Made by a program: the position numbers and the translations under genes
The notes under the pieces: model-generated
The model's input: the letters and a program-made list of their open reading frames with translations, nothing else
Databases searched by the model: none
What the model was told of the DNA's origin: nothing
Assembly (NCBI GenBank): GCA_945643635.1
Contig: CALZFC010000001.1
Span: 5,930,001 to 5,994,000 of the forward strand
Direction: 5' to 3'
DNA length: 64,000 nt
Source of the DNA: Allodiplogaster sudhausi
Lineage: Eukaryota > Nematoda > Chromadorea > Rhabditida > Diplogasteridae
Shown: positions 1-13,228 of the stretch, one piece after another
Layout: the number at the start of each line of letters is the position of its first letter
How positions within the stretch are numbered: the stretch's first letter is position 1

Positions 1-1436
1 ATTCACTTCTGACGATATTTTGGGCACTTTTTGTGACTAGTTTCATGGGAGTTGGCATTTTCTGATAGTTGTTTTCTTTACTGTTCTTTCCGCGAAAGCG
101 TTCCAGGTATCTGTCCAAATCACCCTTTTCATTGGAAATATGAGAAAAAATTTCATTTGGGACTTGTAATCGTCACGTGTTAACTCGCATCAGAACTGAT
201 AAATAATGAATGATATCGGAGGATTCAGAACGAAAAAAAGCATCTGTCACTTCAGATTTTTGCCCCCCTTTTGCTGAATTTATCATTATAAGGCATATGT
301 CATTTGGAAACCGTCATGTGGCTGCATCATTTGACTTCATATTCGGTTATGACGATATATTTAAAAGAAATTTGTGATTTGCCTCGTGATAGTTGACATT
401 TATCTTCTTTTTTTTCTCGTATACAAACTGGGCTAAAGACCAAGTAGTAACTAGTTATTATCAAAAAATTTCTGGTTGATCTTTTCTTTTCTTTTTTTTT
501 TCCACAAAAGTGTTCCAGGTATTTGTTCAAATCGCCTTTTTGTCAGTTGGGATTTGACAGCAAAAAAGATTCCATTTTGAAGTTGACATTTTCCCTGCAA
601 AACATTCATGTAAACAGCACAACTAGGCTGACTGGCAGTTGGCTATGAATAGAATGATTATTTGTGAAAAGGAAAAAGGTGGGTTCGTTCAATTGGCTGA
701 ACTTGATATCGCTAGTTTATGGGCGAACTCGTTGCGGGTGCAAAGGCCAACACTTTGTTCTCACGAAAGACCGAACGTAGCATACCTGGGAATAGCGTTT
801 TAAGGAGAGAGAGAGAGAGAGAGATGGAGGGAGAAGACAGAGACTTAGAGAGAGAGAGAGAGTGGGAGAGAGTGTGTAAAGGAGAGAGAAGACAGAGATG
901 GAAATACCAGGAAAGAACAGCGATCGAAGTTGCGAGTAGAAGTCACTCACGCGATAGTTGTGCAGACGGGAAGTGGTGAAGAGGAGCAAAGAGAGAGGGA
1001 GAGAGAGAGGGAGAGAATGAGAGAGAGAGAGTGCGATTAAACGAGCAACCAATGCCAGTCAGGTGGTATGGATGGCGGAAACCAAAACGCTGTTTGATAC
1101 GCGGGGGGCTACAACTATCTGGTGTCTCTGATGAGTTCATGTCTGCCACCACCTGTTAATGTCATCAGATTATATCTTTGGTCTCTAACCTGATTTCAAG
1201 GAAATTGAGGTGAAGAAGTACAATATGGGGTCAGAGGGGCTTTCTCTACCATGTCCAATTGTAAAGCTCTTGTATTGTGTTATGCAAAAAGTTCTTTCAA
1301 GTTATTGTCGCAGTGGATTAAGAAACGATTAGACTGAATGCAAAATGAACTTGGTTAAAAGAAGTATGACTTTGACTTGGTTTCCTACAAGAATAGGAAA
1401 GAAAAAGAAACAAATATTGATCATTTTGCCTTGCAG
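1..1436. other. No gene recognised; contains a GA microsatellite
   Basis: AT-rich DNA without a convincing exon. A broken (GA)n tract runs from about 808 to 1035. The missing 5' exon of the E2 Q gene should lie here or beyond the window start, but I could not identify it. Confidence 0.6.
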
Positions 1437-4132
1437 ATTCTGGTGGCATCGGTCGACGAAATCTCGCTTCGACTAATCGATGACAAGAATCGCGCTCTCG
1501 TTGTCAATGCCAACATTCAGGTTTCTTTTTTTTCTTTAATTTTATTTGAGTTTTTTTTCTTATATTTTGATATTTGTCTTCATTTAAATATATTTTTTCA
1601 TTCATGAAAATGGGCACTGTTTGAAAACAAGAAAAAAATTTGTTCTAATTCCCAGGCTCCTTTAAAAGTGGATCATTATTATTGTATAAAGAATAAACAT
1701 GACATATAATCGATTTTATTCATTTTTCAGTAGAAGTGTTATTTTATTTAAAAAAAAAATGCTATTTATAATAGATTTTATTCATTTCAAGGGATATTAT
1801 TATTATTTTATTACGAGTAAAAATGGAACATAATCGATTCTATTAATTTTTGTTAATATTTTTATAGCAAAAAAAGTAAAAATAAATAATAAATAGGTAT
1901 AATATACATGTTATTATATTCTATTCATCACATTCCATATCAGGAGAACTACCCTCGCCAGCCGCCCATCTGGTTTTCGGAGAGCGACAACGCCTTCTTG
2001 ACTGCGACACTCGAACGACTCACCGAAGCTGCCGAACCGACGCCCATTCTCTACCAGGTTGGGTGGTACCACCCCCCTCTGACATGTGGGACCTCTTCAT
2101 AAGATGTGGGACCCCTCCCCCCTCATAAGATGTGGGACCCCCAGCAAGACCCCTTTCTCCTTCATTCAACCTGAACCCTATGCATACTATCCAGCTAAAC
2201 AGCCTTTTACCTTTCCTGGTTGGACCCAGTAACATGACGTTTTTTTCCCTTCCATACTATTAGATCAGCCCCAGTTCTAAGTGGGGTGGCGGTAAGGCCC
2301 CTTTTCTTGCACCTCCTTGCCAGTATTCCACAATATTTATATTGATAGATTACGTTTGCCAGATCCACCAGCTCGTCTCGGAACTGTGCGCCTTCTGGGC
2401 CGTCTCGCCGCCAGCGGAACTCTCGCAGATCGCGCCTCCGCCTCAAGCAGCACCCACCCGCGCCGCCCCCTCTGCAGTCGACGTGGAGAAGGACGAGGGA
2501 CAGGGCAGCGAGCTGAACTCGGACGATGATGAGGAGGAAGAGGAGCAGGCAGAGGAAGATGATGATTTGGAGGAGGTAAGAGGGACTGGGTTACGGTATT
2601 GGGGGGACTGGGAGGTTACGGTATTTGTGAACAAATGGGTTACGACATTGGGTGGGGTTGAGACGTTGCGGATTGGGTGGGGTTGATTGGTTACGGTATT
2701 GGTTGGACAGTGGGGTTACGGTAGTTAGGTAAGGGTTGACAAGAGGAGAAGTGAAGATGTCAAGAAGTCCTAAGTACTATATACAGATTGCTAATTTCAT
2801 GCTCTAAAGATTTCGGTCAAAGTAATTAAATGTGTTTCTTCTAGGTTGTTGGCATGGAAGAGGACGACCCGATGCCCTCCGGCACCCAAGAGGACGACGG
2901 AGTGTCTCCGGAAGGCAAAGAGGTGAGTGTTCCTGCTATATTTAGTCGCGTTTGAATTCCTAGCACAAGATCGAAGTGCATCTTATTAGAAAAATGCCAC
3001 TTCAACTGTCGAAGAAAATTGAAATAGATTACGATTGAGTTTCACGCTCCTTTAATCATAAAATTTAAAACTTATAGTATAATTAGATTTTTTCCGCCTA
3101 TTAGTGGACTCACAAATTGAGAATGTTTATTGTTCTTTTGGAGTTTGAATTTTTTTAATTAAAATTGTTAAATGAGTGAGATCTTTTAAATTCTACTAAA
3201 TGGAAGCTTTAAATGTTTTTTGAAAAGTAAATATAAAAAAATATAAAAAAAATATTCCCTATCAGGTCCTTGACCGCCTGAACCGCCAAACACGCCAGCA
3301 ACATCTCAGTGGCAAGGTGCAGGGATCGGTGACAGCCACGGATCGATTGATGAAGGAACTCAGAGAGATCTACCGTAGCCAGCACTACAAGAATGGTTAT
3401 TATTCTGACTTTGAGGGAATATTATTGATTTTAATCTTATTTTTTTCATTCTTTTTTTTTCAAAAGAAATTCTTTCTCTTTTTTCCATTACTTTTACTCT
3501 ATAGGAAGTGGTATTGATTAAAGACAGATATATTAAATGGTTTCTGTTCAATGGGAACTCGATAATCATACAACTTAGCATGAGAATTACTCATAGTCAC
3601 ACATGCTTTCCTAGAAATGTTGGCTATTAGTCGCTTCCTGAGCAAGTACAAATGGTATGATATTTGTTTCAGGCGTCTTCTCCATCGAATTGGACAAGGA
3701 CTCTTTGTACGAGTGGTGGGTCAAGCTGCATCAGGTAAGGCTTTTGAGTTATTTATTTATTCATCTAAATATTATTTTATCGTGCGCATTACGTTTTTTC
3801 TAATTATATATTCATTTCTTTTCAGTTCATTATTGTATTTAGTTTCTCTCTCTCTCATTTATACAGTTGAGCTAATGGTCAGGTCATATTCAGATACGGT
3901 AGTATTAAGTTGATGGTAGTATTCAATTACGGTAATATATAAGTATTGTAGTATTAAAATCCGTTTGCCAGGTGGACAGCGAGAGTCCGCTCGCGCAGGA
4001 CATGCAGACACTGAAGGTGGAGCAGAAGCAGGACCATCTCCTCTTTCACTTCATCTTCAACGACATGTACCCTTGCGACCCGCCCTTCGTGCGACTTGTC
4101 TCGCCATTCGTTAGTCTCTAATCTTTCTCTCT

Positions 4133-4164
<32 letters not shown>

Positions 4165-4983
4165 TTTCTCCCTCTCTTATACACTCAGTCTTTGTTCGTC
4201 TCTCCCTTTCTCACTCTCTCTCTCTCTCTCTGTACCTTTATTTAGTGAATTCTCAAACTTAAGTTAATTTTGAAGTTTGAAACTGATACCGTCTTCTCTA
4301 TGATATACCGTAATCCTGCAGCTCACGAACGGATTCGTGCTGGGAGGCGGCGCCATTTGCATGGAGCTGCTCACGAAGCAAGGCTGGACCTCAGCGTACT
4401 CGATCGAGGCTCTCATAATGCAGATATCAGCGACCCTTGTCAAAGGCAAGGCACGGGTGCAGTTCGAGGCTAGCAAGGTGGGGTTTTATTTTATTCTTTC
4501 TTAAATTTTTTTTTGTAAATTTTTTCTTAAGTGGGTTTTACTTTTCCCAAAACGGGGTTTTTGTTTCTTAGGCCGTTTAGTTTACTAATAATACCACTAG
4601 AAAGCTTTATGGAGATTTTTCATTCAAAACTTTCAACATTTCCCTACTCTATAATTGCTGAGTTGTTTATGCATTTCCTTTTATGAATTCATCTTTGGCT
4701 TATTGTTAGGATAAGAATAAATAAACTATAGAACGTGAGGCGTATAACGTATATATGTTAAATGACTGCTAAAAGTTGACAATGAAAAAATAAAAAAAAA
4801 AACACTAATAAAAACAAAGATAATGAAAAATAAAAGTTGAACCCAAAAGAATAACATAAAATAGAACCCAAAAATGTTTTGCAGGGCGCCTACTCTCTCG
4901 CGAAGGCGCAGCAGTCCTTCAAGAGTCTTGTGCAGATTCACGCCAAGTCGGGTTGGTACACGCCGCCAAAGGAAGACGGATAA
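1437..4983 (+). CDS. Ubiquitin-conjugating enzyme E2 Q (UBE2Q family), 5' exon missing
   Basis: The E2 accepts ubiquitin from E1 on a catalytic cysteine and passes it to substrates or E3 ligases in the cytosol or nucleus. Nine exons join in phase: 1437-1520, 1944-2057, 2363-2575, 2845-2922, 3266-3395, 3673-3734, 3972-4109, 4322-4477, 4885-4983, giving about 357 residues ending at TAA. The first exons encode the RWD-like N-terminal domain ([14 protein letters not shown] region). An acidic Asp/Glu-rich linker follows (2520-2575). The C-terminal UBC fold contains [15 protein letters not shown], where the Cys codon at 4358-4360 is the expected active site, and ends in [10 protein letters not shown], a UBE2Q signature. 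Vertebrate UBE2Q proteins are about 375-420 residues, so only a short first exon is missing. Introns hold a (CT)n tract (4118-4232) and tacggta-rich DNA (2590-2730). Confidence 0.93.
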
Positions 4984-7039
4984 AAGCAAGCCGAAGCCGG
5001 TGTTGTTGTGTTCAAAAGAAGAGGACGGGTGGACCACGCGCGGCCACCTCGACCCCACTTCCTTCTTCTTCTTCCTCTTCTTTCTCTCGACCATTAACAT
5101 ACGAGTTGTTCCTCCTCCTATCCTGTCAATTTCTGTTTTGTTTCTGATATCATAATTTTCATTCTCTATCATCATGAAACAATCGCACAAAAGTGCAAGC
5201 GCATCCCGATTCTTTTCCTTCTGTACACATCTTTCCCCTCTTTTCTAGTTGCCTCCTAAAAGTACCTTTCCGTTGTTAAATCGCAACTAAATCCGTGAGC
5301 TTTTGGGCGGTTATTCTCCATATTTTGTCCTCGCCTTCTGTGTTACGACGCCATCTTATATATATAATCCTTTCCCACCACTCATCTTCTTCTCTTATTT
5401 CGTGTTGCTATTTCCACCAAGTGCCGTGAACCATATTTTTTTTCTTTCTTTGTGCGAATCTATTTCTTTTTTTGTGCGGTTTCCTACCCGTATATGCGAT
5501 CGCCTATATATTTTGTGGGTTTAGCTGCCATTGTGCGTGCTTACTAACTGATATTGCTGCTATCGTTTGGCTATTGGTCCCGAAACGACTAGCAAAGTCG
5601 GGTTACGGTAGAGTGAAAGGAAAGCGTCTTGAAATGGGAATGCATTTATTTGCCCGCGTGTTTTCAGTTTCTATAAAGTGGAATCAAATAAATCGATGCC
5701 AAGAAATCGATTGGGGTGTATGTAGGCTCTAGTCTTTTTGGCTCTGTTCTATATTGGCTATTTTAAGAGGAAAAATATTCTAGGAATTAAAGTTGCGTCC
5801 ACACTCCGAATTGTCAACGCTCACCGTCCGTGTTACACAACGTTTATTTGCCGCGTATTTTGTTGATCGAAGTTGAAAACTGTATAATTATGTAAAAGAA
5901 ATCATCATGAAGATGCCTTTAGTTCTCCTTTATTCCACCAAGTATTCTCAACAACCATAAGTCTTCCTCTCGCGATGCTAGTGCTTGGACTCGTTTCCTA
6001 TTTACTCGATTTTCTCAAACTTGGCGTTTGACTGATTTGATTGTCGAGACTGACTGATATAATGCGCGCGATTTGGCTGTATTGGAAGACCAGCGCTCAA
6101 CTTGTGGCTAAGCAGCCTGAGTTTATGAAGCAACTGAGATGGTGTAATTCACCGAGTTCTTTGTGTTCGTCTATTGCTTTCATGCCTCGTGTCCTTCCTC
6201 GATTGAGTGTATTGACTGATTTTTCATGCGCCTCCTCTGCATTTACTGTTTCTTTATCTTGATTGTCTCGTGTGAGATTTTGTGGAATGAATGAAGGATA
6301 TTTGATCGATGTTGAAATGCAAGGAACTGAACATTTATTATTTTTAAAAAAAACTAGTAAAAAATGATTAAAGTACAAGATATGCCTTCTATCACATGGA
6401 AGAAGAACGATCCCTTCGTGAAAAGGAAGCAAATGTTTCTTTATGGCGAAATGTGGCCGTGTTCGTACATTGGGATAGACAGTACTCGTTGAAGTAGCGA
6501 CATATATATAAAATAGTTGACATACCGGGTCCTTGATCTACAATCTCTGTTCGGATTTGGAATGCGGGAAATATAAATAGCAATAAAAATCGTCATAGTG
6601 GTATTTATTTCTAACCGTAAAAGATTGAATTAATCTTATTAATCTTTTAATCTTATAATCTTCAAACAATTGGTACCGTAGAGCACCGAGAGAAAAAACC
6701 TTGCAAGCCTTTCAGAATCGACAAGTTGGAAAAATGAGATATTATTCAGCTATTTAAGCGTCGTTTGGATATGGCTCAAGGAAAATTGCACAACTAACCA
6801 TAAGAGAACTATGCTCGAATCTGAGACTTTGTCTAGCAATAACTACTATAATTACTATTAAGTACATACTACTATATTGCAAGTCCGTATATTAAAAGGT
6901 GCATGTGGTTTGTACAGAGGCCTGTTTGGGAGCTTTAAAAAAAAAGAAGCAAAAACGATTTCTTTAAAAATTAGAAGAAAAAAAGAAGATTCGCAAAGAA
7001 AAAAAACAAGAAAGAGAAGAAGATAAAGATTGATAAAAA
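4984..7039. other. 3' flank of the E2 Q gene and intergenic DNA
   Basis: Contains the E2 Q 3' untranslated region, rich in pyrimidines to about 5.5 kb. Many short ORFs exist but none shows splice-bounded, GC3-biased coding character. I see no RNA gene. Confidence 0.5.
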
Positions 7040-8225
7040 TCAAGAAGAAGATGAAGATGTGAGTTTAACGTCCGAAAGTCGATCAGATAACTGGCCGATG
7101 AGACCGTTGAGTTTCGGTCGGACAAAAGGAAAGAAAACAATCTAAAAGTGAGTCAATATCAAGTTTATCATTTTCAATATGCCAATACTTATATACAATG
7201 TAAATTAATAATAATAAAAATTAATATTTTAAATCAAAATCATTATGCATACGCTAGCAAATCACATACATTTGTATGTATACCGAAAGCTCACAGTAAA
7301 TATGTGTATTATAATATCACAATTATTCATATTATTCGTTCGGGAGAAAAGATACATGAGCACACAAACCTTGTCTCTCCGTCTTGTTGCCTTCAACTTG
7401 TAGACAATCCTCACTTGAACTCCACCCGTGACCTCTACATGTTTTACTTGTTCCGGAGCCTAAATATAACTTTTTTTTTGAATGTTTTATTACGCATCTT
7501 TTTAAACGCGAACTCGTTGAAGAAAATGGACATCCAACTACGTACATTTTTGACATTTTACTTTTTAGTTTCTTTCAATTTCCTAATTCTGCAAGAGCCT
7601 AATGCCACATGCAAGTCTCGGTTTTCACTAATCCATCAGCGTGTCAGATTTAAGCGCAGTCTGAAATATCTTCGTCGTCTAATCTCTCCTAGAGATTACT
7701 TTTAGAGAGCAAAAAAAAAGAAGATAAAAAAGAATCTCACCAAGTTCTCAAAGTACTTGATGACGGTGTTGCAGCTCGCACATTTGCCACGTGAATCGAG
7801 TGGCTAAAAAGCGTGTGCGTCGACAATTTGTTGATGCATGAAATCAGACAGTAAACTAGACATTAAGATTAACACCCTAATATAAGCTTGTCATGTTCTT
7901 ATCTCGCTGTGATAAGAGGAGGATTCACGAGACAGGCGATAAATGGCAAATAATAATATTCTAAGCTCACAGGAAGTAATGTACAAAAATGACGAAGCTC
8001 AAGACTTTGCTTTCAGGTTCCTCCTATCAAGAAAATGGTAATGAGCCATAAATTGTTTTCTCGACCATTTCCTGTAAAGATTTATGATGACCGCTTATAG
8101 AATGACTGACGGCCGAAATTTTTCTGTTCCGGAACGCGCAACAGCGGCAGAGGGTCGAGTGGAGGCAGGGGTGCGCGAGCATCGTCGACGTGTGCTTCTT
8201 GCACTTGGCACACTTTGTGTAGCCT

Positions 8226-8270
<45 letters not shown>

Positions 8271-8283
8271 AGAGATAGTGGGG

Positions 8284-8314
<31 letters not shown>

Positions 8315-8476
8315 AGTAGAGGGTGAGGGTTGGTACGAGAGAGGAATGGATAGAGATATAGAAAGCAATAAAACAGCAGAGTGGGAGAAAGTTGTGTTGG
8401 GACGAGAGAGGAAAGTAAAGATAAAAATGATGAGAGAAATCGAGAGAGAGAGAGAGAGTGAGAGAGAGAGAGAGTG

Positions 8477-8509
<33 letters not shown>

Positions 8510-8629
8510 GAGTTAAGACAAGAAGAAAAGGAAAGTGCACTCACCCAGTTTGGCCGGCTGGATCGGACAGTCGGCGAAGGCAGACGCGACGCTCTCGACA
8601 TCACGCGCGCAGCGGAGCTGCGTCTGCTC
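7040..8629 (-). CDS. RING-finger protein, C-terminal five exons
   Basis: Probable E3 ubiquitin ligase (inference from the RING). On the minus strand the exons are 8545-8629, 8111-8223, 7741-7803, 7370-7459 and 7040-7090 (TGA). All phases agree and they encode 133 residues. The order of metal ligands is CAKC, then CLH, LCRCC and CASC, i.e. a C3HC4 RING in which the last pair is supplied by a separate exon (7741-7803). The RING is followed by NTVIKYFENL, the place where IAP-, MGRN- and Unkempt-type C-terminal RINGs have 'IxxxxxL', then a basic VRIVYKLKATRRRDK segment and a Ser-rich tail. The 8223 acceptor is preceded by a long (CT)n tract. The N-terminal exons are not securely identified; the two GC-rich minus exons at 11239-11805 are candidates. 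The final small exon is the least certain. Confidence 0.75.
8225..8516. repeat. (GA)n / (CT)n microsatellite in RING-gene intron
   Basis: Two long GA tracts on the + strand, (CT)n in the sense of the RING gene, directly upstream of its acceptor at 8223. Confidence 0.95.
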
Positions 8630-9778
8630 CTGAAGACTTATCGCTTACCTTTGAGACTTAAGAACTTAAGGTCCTTAAGAAATTAAGGCCCTTAAGAACA
8701 TATGGTCCTTAAGAACTTGAGCTCTTAAACAGGCATGACCTCCTTAACACGCTCTCTTTAGGTAGACGAAACTGTAAAAGTGTGGAAAATTCAATACAAT
8801 ACGCTTGACTTTCGAGCGCCTTAAAGGACACCCAAAACTCCTGCGCGGAAAAATACGCTGGAAGCTGCCGAGATACTGTCGCATACTTTGCTGTTTATTT
8901 TAGTATTTGTACTAACAATGTTACGCACGGACTCGTAAAAGTCACGGAAATTTTTGAAAAAGTGCAAATTTGCAAGTTCCATTTCGAGGTTTTTTGTTCT
9001 AAAGTGTTAATTTCTTTTACTTGCCGTTATATTTATCCTGCTTGCCCATTTTCAGACGACATATTGCTGAGCCGCCCCAAAGCGAGATATTGTCCCTTTT
9101 CTATTGATGTTTATTGCCGATGTTGTAACAATCGCACATTTGCTAGGCATTCCTTGACAAACTTAACTCCAAACCTTTCTGAAAAGTGCCACTTTCCTAA
9201 CAGAGAAGAGCCGACCGCGTCCTCGCATCTTGACAACGTGTCCACGAACACGAAGGAGACATGGCCTCGACAGCTATCTGCCGTGTTAGCCGTTTGAGTC
9301 TTTTATTTAGAAATTGTTAAGATTAAGTATAGCAACACTTGTTAATGACTAAGCGCACTCTTAAGTTTGTAATGTGTGCCTTTTCAAAAGCGACCGCCAT
9401 GTGTTATACCTTCATTATTGGTGATTTTGTATCCAAACAGAAAAGTGCGCTTCCACATGCCGTATTTATTTTGATTTGTAGTTATTTTCAATAGGAGTTA
9501 CAATGTTGGTTTCCCCTGTCAATCTTATTTCGCTCTTATGAAACCGGATGTTTCCCTGTTATATTCAATCACTTTCTATAATTTATTTAAGTCATTTCCC
9601 TATTTTAAGAAAATTTTGTTTGAACCAGCATCATATGCTTGTCAACCTAGAGTTTCTTATTATTATAAATATATAGCGATGAATATTTTTTTACTAAACG
9701 AGTCTGCTATAATGAATTGAAATTTATTTTAAAAATAATTATGAAAATATAAATAAATAAAAACTCATTCTGCTTCAG
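8630..9778. other. No supported gene
   Basis: Contains repeated cttaag-type motifs (8655-8730). A plus ORF at 8962-9297 lacks codon bias and a clear splice context. Probably intron or intergenic DNA. Confidence 0.4.
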
Positions 9779-10052
9779 CCGCGGTGTCCGCGCGGACGGC
9801 TCGTCGCCCCTCCGAACGGCCCTCGCCTCGCTGCACCCGACTACCGTACTCTTCGTGATCCTGGTCTGCGGGGCCAAGTCCATCAATGACCTCTCGGTGG
9901 CCTCCTTCCAGAAGGACAAGGCGACCGAGGTGCCTTACCTCTCGGTCTTCCCTTTCCCTCTCTACGTCGTCGTCACTTCCATCACTCATGTCCCAGCTGT
10001 TCTGGCCGAGGCGCTGAGGCAGTGGATTGAAATGGGTTCACTTCAGATGTGA
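9779..10052 (+). CDS. Terminal exon of an unidentified membrane protein
   Basis: A 3' splice site (tctgcttcag) precedes 90 codons and a TGA. Third codon positions are almost all G or C, as in the confident genes here and unlike the AT-rich flanks, so this reading frame is real or recently was. Two hydrophobic stretches (TTVLFVILVCG and FPFPLYVVVTSIT) suggest membrane segments. The exon ends AEALRQWIEMGSLQM. No upstream exon could be found between the RING exons (minus) and this one, so it may belong to a gene nested in an intron or be a retained fragment. I do not recognise the family. Confidence 0.55.
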
Positions 10053-11238
10053 TACTTGTTAGCAGATATATATTTCATTCTTCTTTGTTTCCTTATTCCT
10101 AGTTTTATTCATACTCAATTCTTATGCAAATATAGAAATTGTTAGGTGAATATTGAGTTCTGTGTCAAGTTTTTTGGTTATTTACTGCAGAGTTTCCTGT
10201 TGGATTGGCACAGATAATTGTTGTTGTTGATTGTTGTTGTTACTGAAGATGTTGAGACTTTTTGTTTTCATGTTTTGTTTGGACGGAAAGTTGAAAAATG
10301 GAAATTTAATTCGATGCTAGAGAAATGAAGATGTTAACTTATTCAACGTGTTTCAACAGCATTTGAGGAGAGGGCGAGAAAGAGGGATTGGAAGACGGAC
10401 AGTAAATGAGAAAGTCTGAGAAAGAGAGAGAGACAGACAGAGGGAGAAGGGAAGGCAAGGATACTGAACTGCTTCCTCTTGATGTTAAAGCTTGTTCGCC
10501 ACATGATTTGCTTGCAATGAGAAAATCTCATGTTAGTGAGGGGAGAAAGGAATTTTGCGGTTAGTTAGTATCGTGAATAATTGAATTTTTTGCGAACATA
10601 AACAAACAAACAAACAAAACAGGAGAAAAGCTGTGTTTATTTAGATGTGAATTGCAAAAGAATTTTTCAAAAACTTTATATTACCGCAAATGGACCGGTG
10701 GTGAATATGTATCCTGGCATTACATTTCTGTGAAACAGAAACCCGATAAATACCGTATAGCACCAAAAATCTCCCTTATTCAGGTTTTTGAAATGAACAT
10801 TTTGGAATGCAAATTTCTCGTATATCTTGGACTTTCGTGTCTTTTTGTTTTGCTGAAGTGTTCACACCAAGGAAATAGAATGAATAGTGTAATCGCTTAA
10901 GTCATGAAAAAAATGGGTTTCATGCTCCTTTAAAGGAGTAATTCACTGAATAACCAGCAGAAAGGCCAAATATTTCAGGGCGGCGCGAGTTAAAAACGGT
11001 CCTAATGTACTGCTGTAGAAACATTCAGTGCACGGTTCCTTTAAGTGGGCCAATGCTTGAGGACTTTAGCCTTACTTGTTAGGGCCTTACGTTTATATAA
11101 TCATTACGATGTGGCAATATTTAGAAATATTGATCGAGATCAAACATAAAAGTTGAGAAGAAAGTACACGTAAGGCGCTAATGTAAGGCTAAGGTACATG
11201 AGGATTAATTAATTAATTAATTAATTAATTAATTAAAC
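10053..11238. other. Intergenic or intronic DNA with a TTAATTAA run
   Basis: No supported gene. Holds GA-rich DNA at 10380-10450, a MITE-like 'catgctcctttaaaggag' segment at 10920-10937 and a short (TTAA)n run at 11205-11236. Confidence 0.5.
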
Positions 11239-11370
11239 TTGCATATGTCTGCTGCCACGCTTGCTGCACAATGCGATGCTGACGCCAGCGAGCGACGCCC
11301 GCCGAGATACTGTCGGCGATTCGGCCGGCCGTGCTGTCGCGAGAGGCGAGCAGAGGAGACGAGGAGGCGG
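11239..11370 (-). CDS. Orphan GC-rich exon (possibly RING gene N-terminal part)
   Basis: Minus-strand exon between ctctctcag and a weak gtttaa donor. The best frame reads AASSSPLLASRDSTAG then IADSISAGVARWRQHRIVQQ, with about 75% G/C third positions. It follows the exon at 11611-11805 across a (CT)n intron, but the two best frames do not join in phase, so exon boundaries are uncertain. Function unknown. Confidence 0.35.
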
Positions 11371-11382
11371 CTGAGAGAGAAA

Positions 11383-11436
<54 letters not shown>

Positions 11437-11555
11437 GAAGTGATTGAGAGCGAAAGAAAGATAGAAAGTATAAGAGAAAAATAGAGACTAGAGAGAGGGA
11501 AGAAAGAAATGAGAAAGCGTAAGAAGGAAGCAGAGAGGAGAATTCAAAAAGAAAT

Positions 11556-11594
<39 letters not shown>

Positions 11595-12005
11595 AAGAGA
11601 GACAGCTCACCTCTCGCCGGCCGAACAGCCGTTGTCGGCAGTGCCTGGCTGCCCTCGCTGCCGATGCCGCTGCTCTCTCCGGCGCTGCTGCAGAATCCAC
11701 TGCTACTGCTGCTGCTGCCGTCGATGCTGCTGTTGGCCTCGACGAAGAGGAGGGGGGTACGCGAGCACGTCGATGACATGTCAGCGACCGGGAAAGTGCG
11801 CACCCCTAGGCGAGAGAGAGAGAGAGATGGAGGGAGGGAGAGAGAGGGAGAGAGAGAATGAGAAAGAGGCGGAGATAAGTATTCAGAGAGAGAGAAGCGA
11901 AAGCGAGAGAGAAGAGAAAATGAGAGAGAGTTAGGGAGAAAGAGAGAGCGAGAGAAGGAGATAGAGATGGAGAGAGTAGGGGAGAAGAGAGAGCGAGAAA
12001 TGAGA
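11369..12005. repeat. GA-rich microsatellite cluster
   Basis: Broken (GA)n blocks at 11377-11600 and 11810-12005 surround the GC-rich exon 11611-11805. Confidence 0.9.
11611..11805 (-). CDS. Orphan Ser/Gly-rich exon (possibly RING gene N-terminal part)
   Basis: Acceptor ctcgcctag after a CT tract, donor gtgagc. The frame with near-total G/C third positions encodes a Ser-rich segment (DGSSSSSSGFCSSAGESSG). It lies on the RING gene's strand, upstream of it. A disordered N-terminal region would fit, but linkage is inference. Confidence 0.4.
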
Positions 12006-12310
12006 GAGCAAGGAATTAAGGCCTTTATCGAATTAGGATTGAGGTTTCAGGCAAAGAAACAATGCGCTGAGAGAGCTCTTTGGCCACTTAAAGGAGCCTT
12101 AAATTTCATGCTTGAATTTGCGACGTTTTTCCTGACAAATAGAGCATCTAATTTAGAGCGACTACAATGGTCAGGAAAATTCAAATAGATTACGGTAAAG
12201 TTTAATTCTAATTGTAAGGACAATAAGTTTGGCATAGACACAAAGATGCGCTCTAGGCACTGGGGAAGAATAGCACAACTGGATAATCTGGGACGGAAGA
12301 GAGAGAGAGG

Positions 12311-12346
<36 letters not shown>

Positions 12347-12708
12347 GAAGGGGGAGTTCTTTGTGAAACCAAGGAAGTTAATAATGCTAACAGACTACGA
12401 AACAATGCAGTCATGGTTGGTCAGCAAATCTGTCTGTGAAACCCAAAGTGAGGGTGTAAGAATTTGTCCACTTTGAAAAGGGAGAAAAGATTAATGGAAT
12501 GCATGAACAATGATGCTGAATCTCTTTGAGAGGGGATTTAGTCTCGCTTTTGGAATTCTTTTTTCTCTCTTTCACTGTTTCTTGCTTATCTCTTAACTTT
12601 TCTTTCTCTCTCTCTCTCTTTCTCTCGCGCTCTCTCTTTCTCTCTTCACTCTTTTTCTCTTTCTCTCTCACTCTCTCCTCTCCCCTTCCCTTTGTTGTCT
12701 CGGCGTAG
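12006..12708. other. MITE-like segment and microsatellites
   Basis: 12075-12205 carries inverted aaaggagc..tacggta motifs also seen at 3.0 and 48.6 kb. (GA)n at 12300-12350 and (CT)n at 12605-12690. No gene supported apart from the weak exon that follows. Confidence 0.4.
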
Positions 12709-12747
12709 GTGGCCGTAAATGAATCTGTGATGTGCACTAGCTCGTGA
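12709..12747 (+). CDS. Possible short terminal exon
   Basis: A long CT tract ends in cggcgtag, followed by 12 codons and TGA. It fits the pattern of CT-tract-preceded plus-strand exons seen at 14402 and 18155, but is too short to assign. Confidence 0.18.
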   Translation: MAVNESVMCTSS

Positions 12748-12861
12748 TTTGGAGAGCGAAAGAGAGACAGACGGGTTTATGCAAGGGAGGAGGCAAGCAA
12801 GAAAAAAAACAGAGAGCAACACAACACACACATTATCGAGCTGTCGTGCAGAAGCAAATGG

Positions 12862-13091
12862 AAGGTACGAGAGACAGAGAGAGAGAGAAAGAGAGAAAGA
12901 GAGAAAGAGTGAAGAGAGAAAGAGAGAAAGAGAGAAAGAGTGAATAGAGAAAGAGAGAAAGAGTGAAGAGAGAAAGAGAGAAAGGGAGAGGGGAAAGGGA
13001 AGGAGTGGGAGAGAGAAAGAGACAGCTTGTGAGAGAAAGAGAGAGCTTTTGAGAGAATGAGATCTTGTGAGCAAAAGAGAGAGAGAGCGAG

Positions 13092-13133
<42 letters not shown>

Positions 13134-13190
13134 TGAAAGAGAGCAGAGGGAGGAAAATGGAGAAACACAGACAGGATACTAAAAAGGAAT

Positions 13191-13228
<38 letters not shown>

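Noticed and set aside
7148..7705. 185-codon plus ORF
   Set aside because: AT-rich codons, and the region is explained by RING-gene exons on the minus strand (7370-7459).
9765..9989. Minus-strand Asp/Glu/Arg-rich frame with a gtaagg donor
   Set aside because: The plus frame has far stronger third-position bias, an acceptor and a stop; the minus signal is coincidental.
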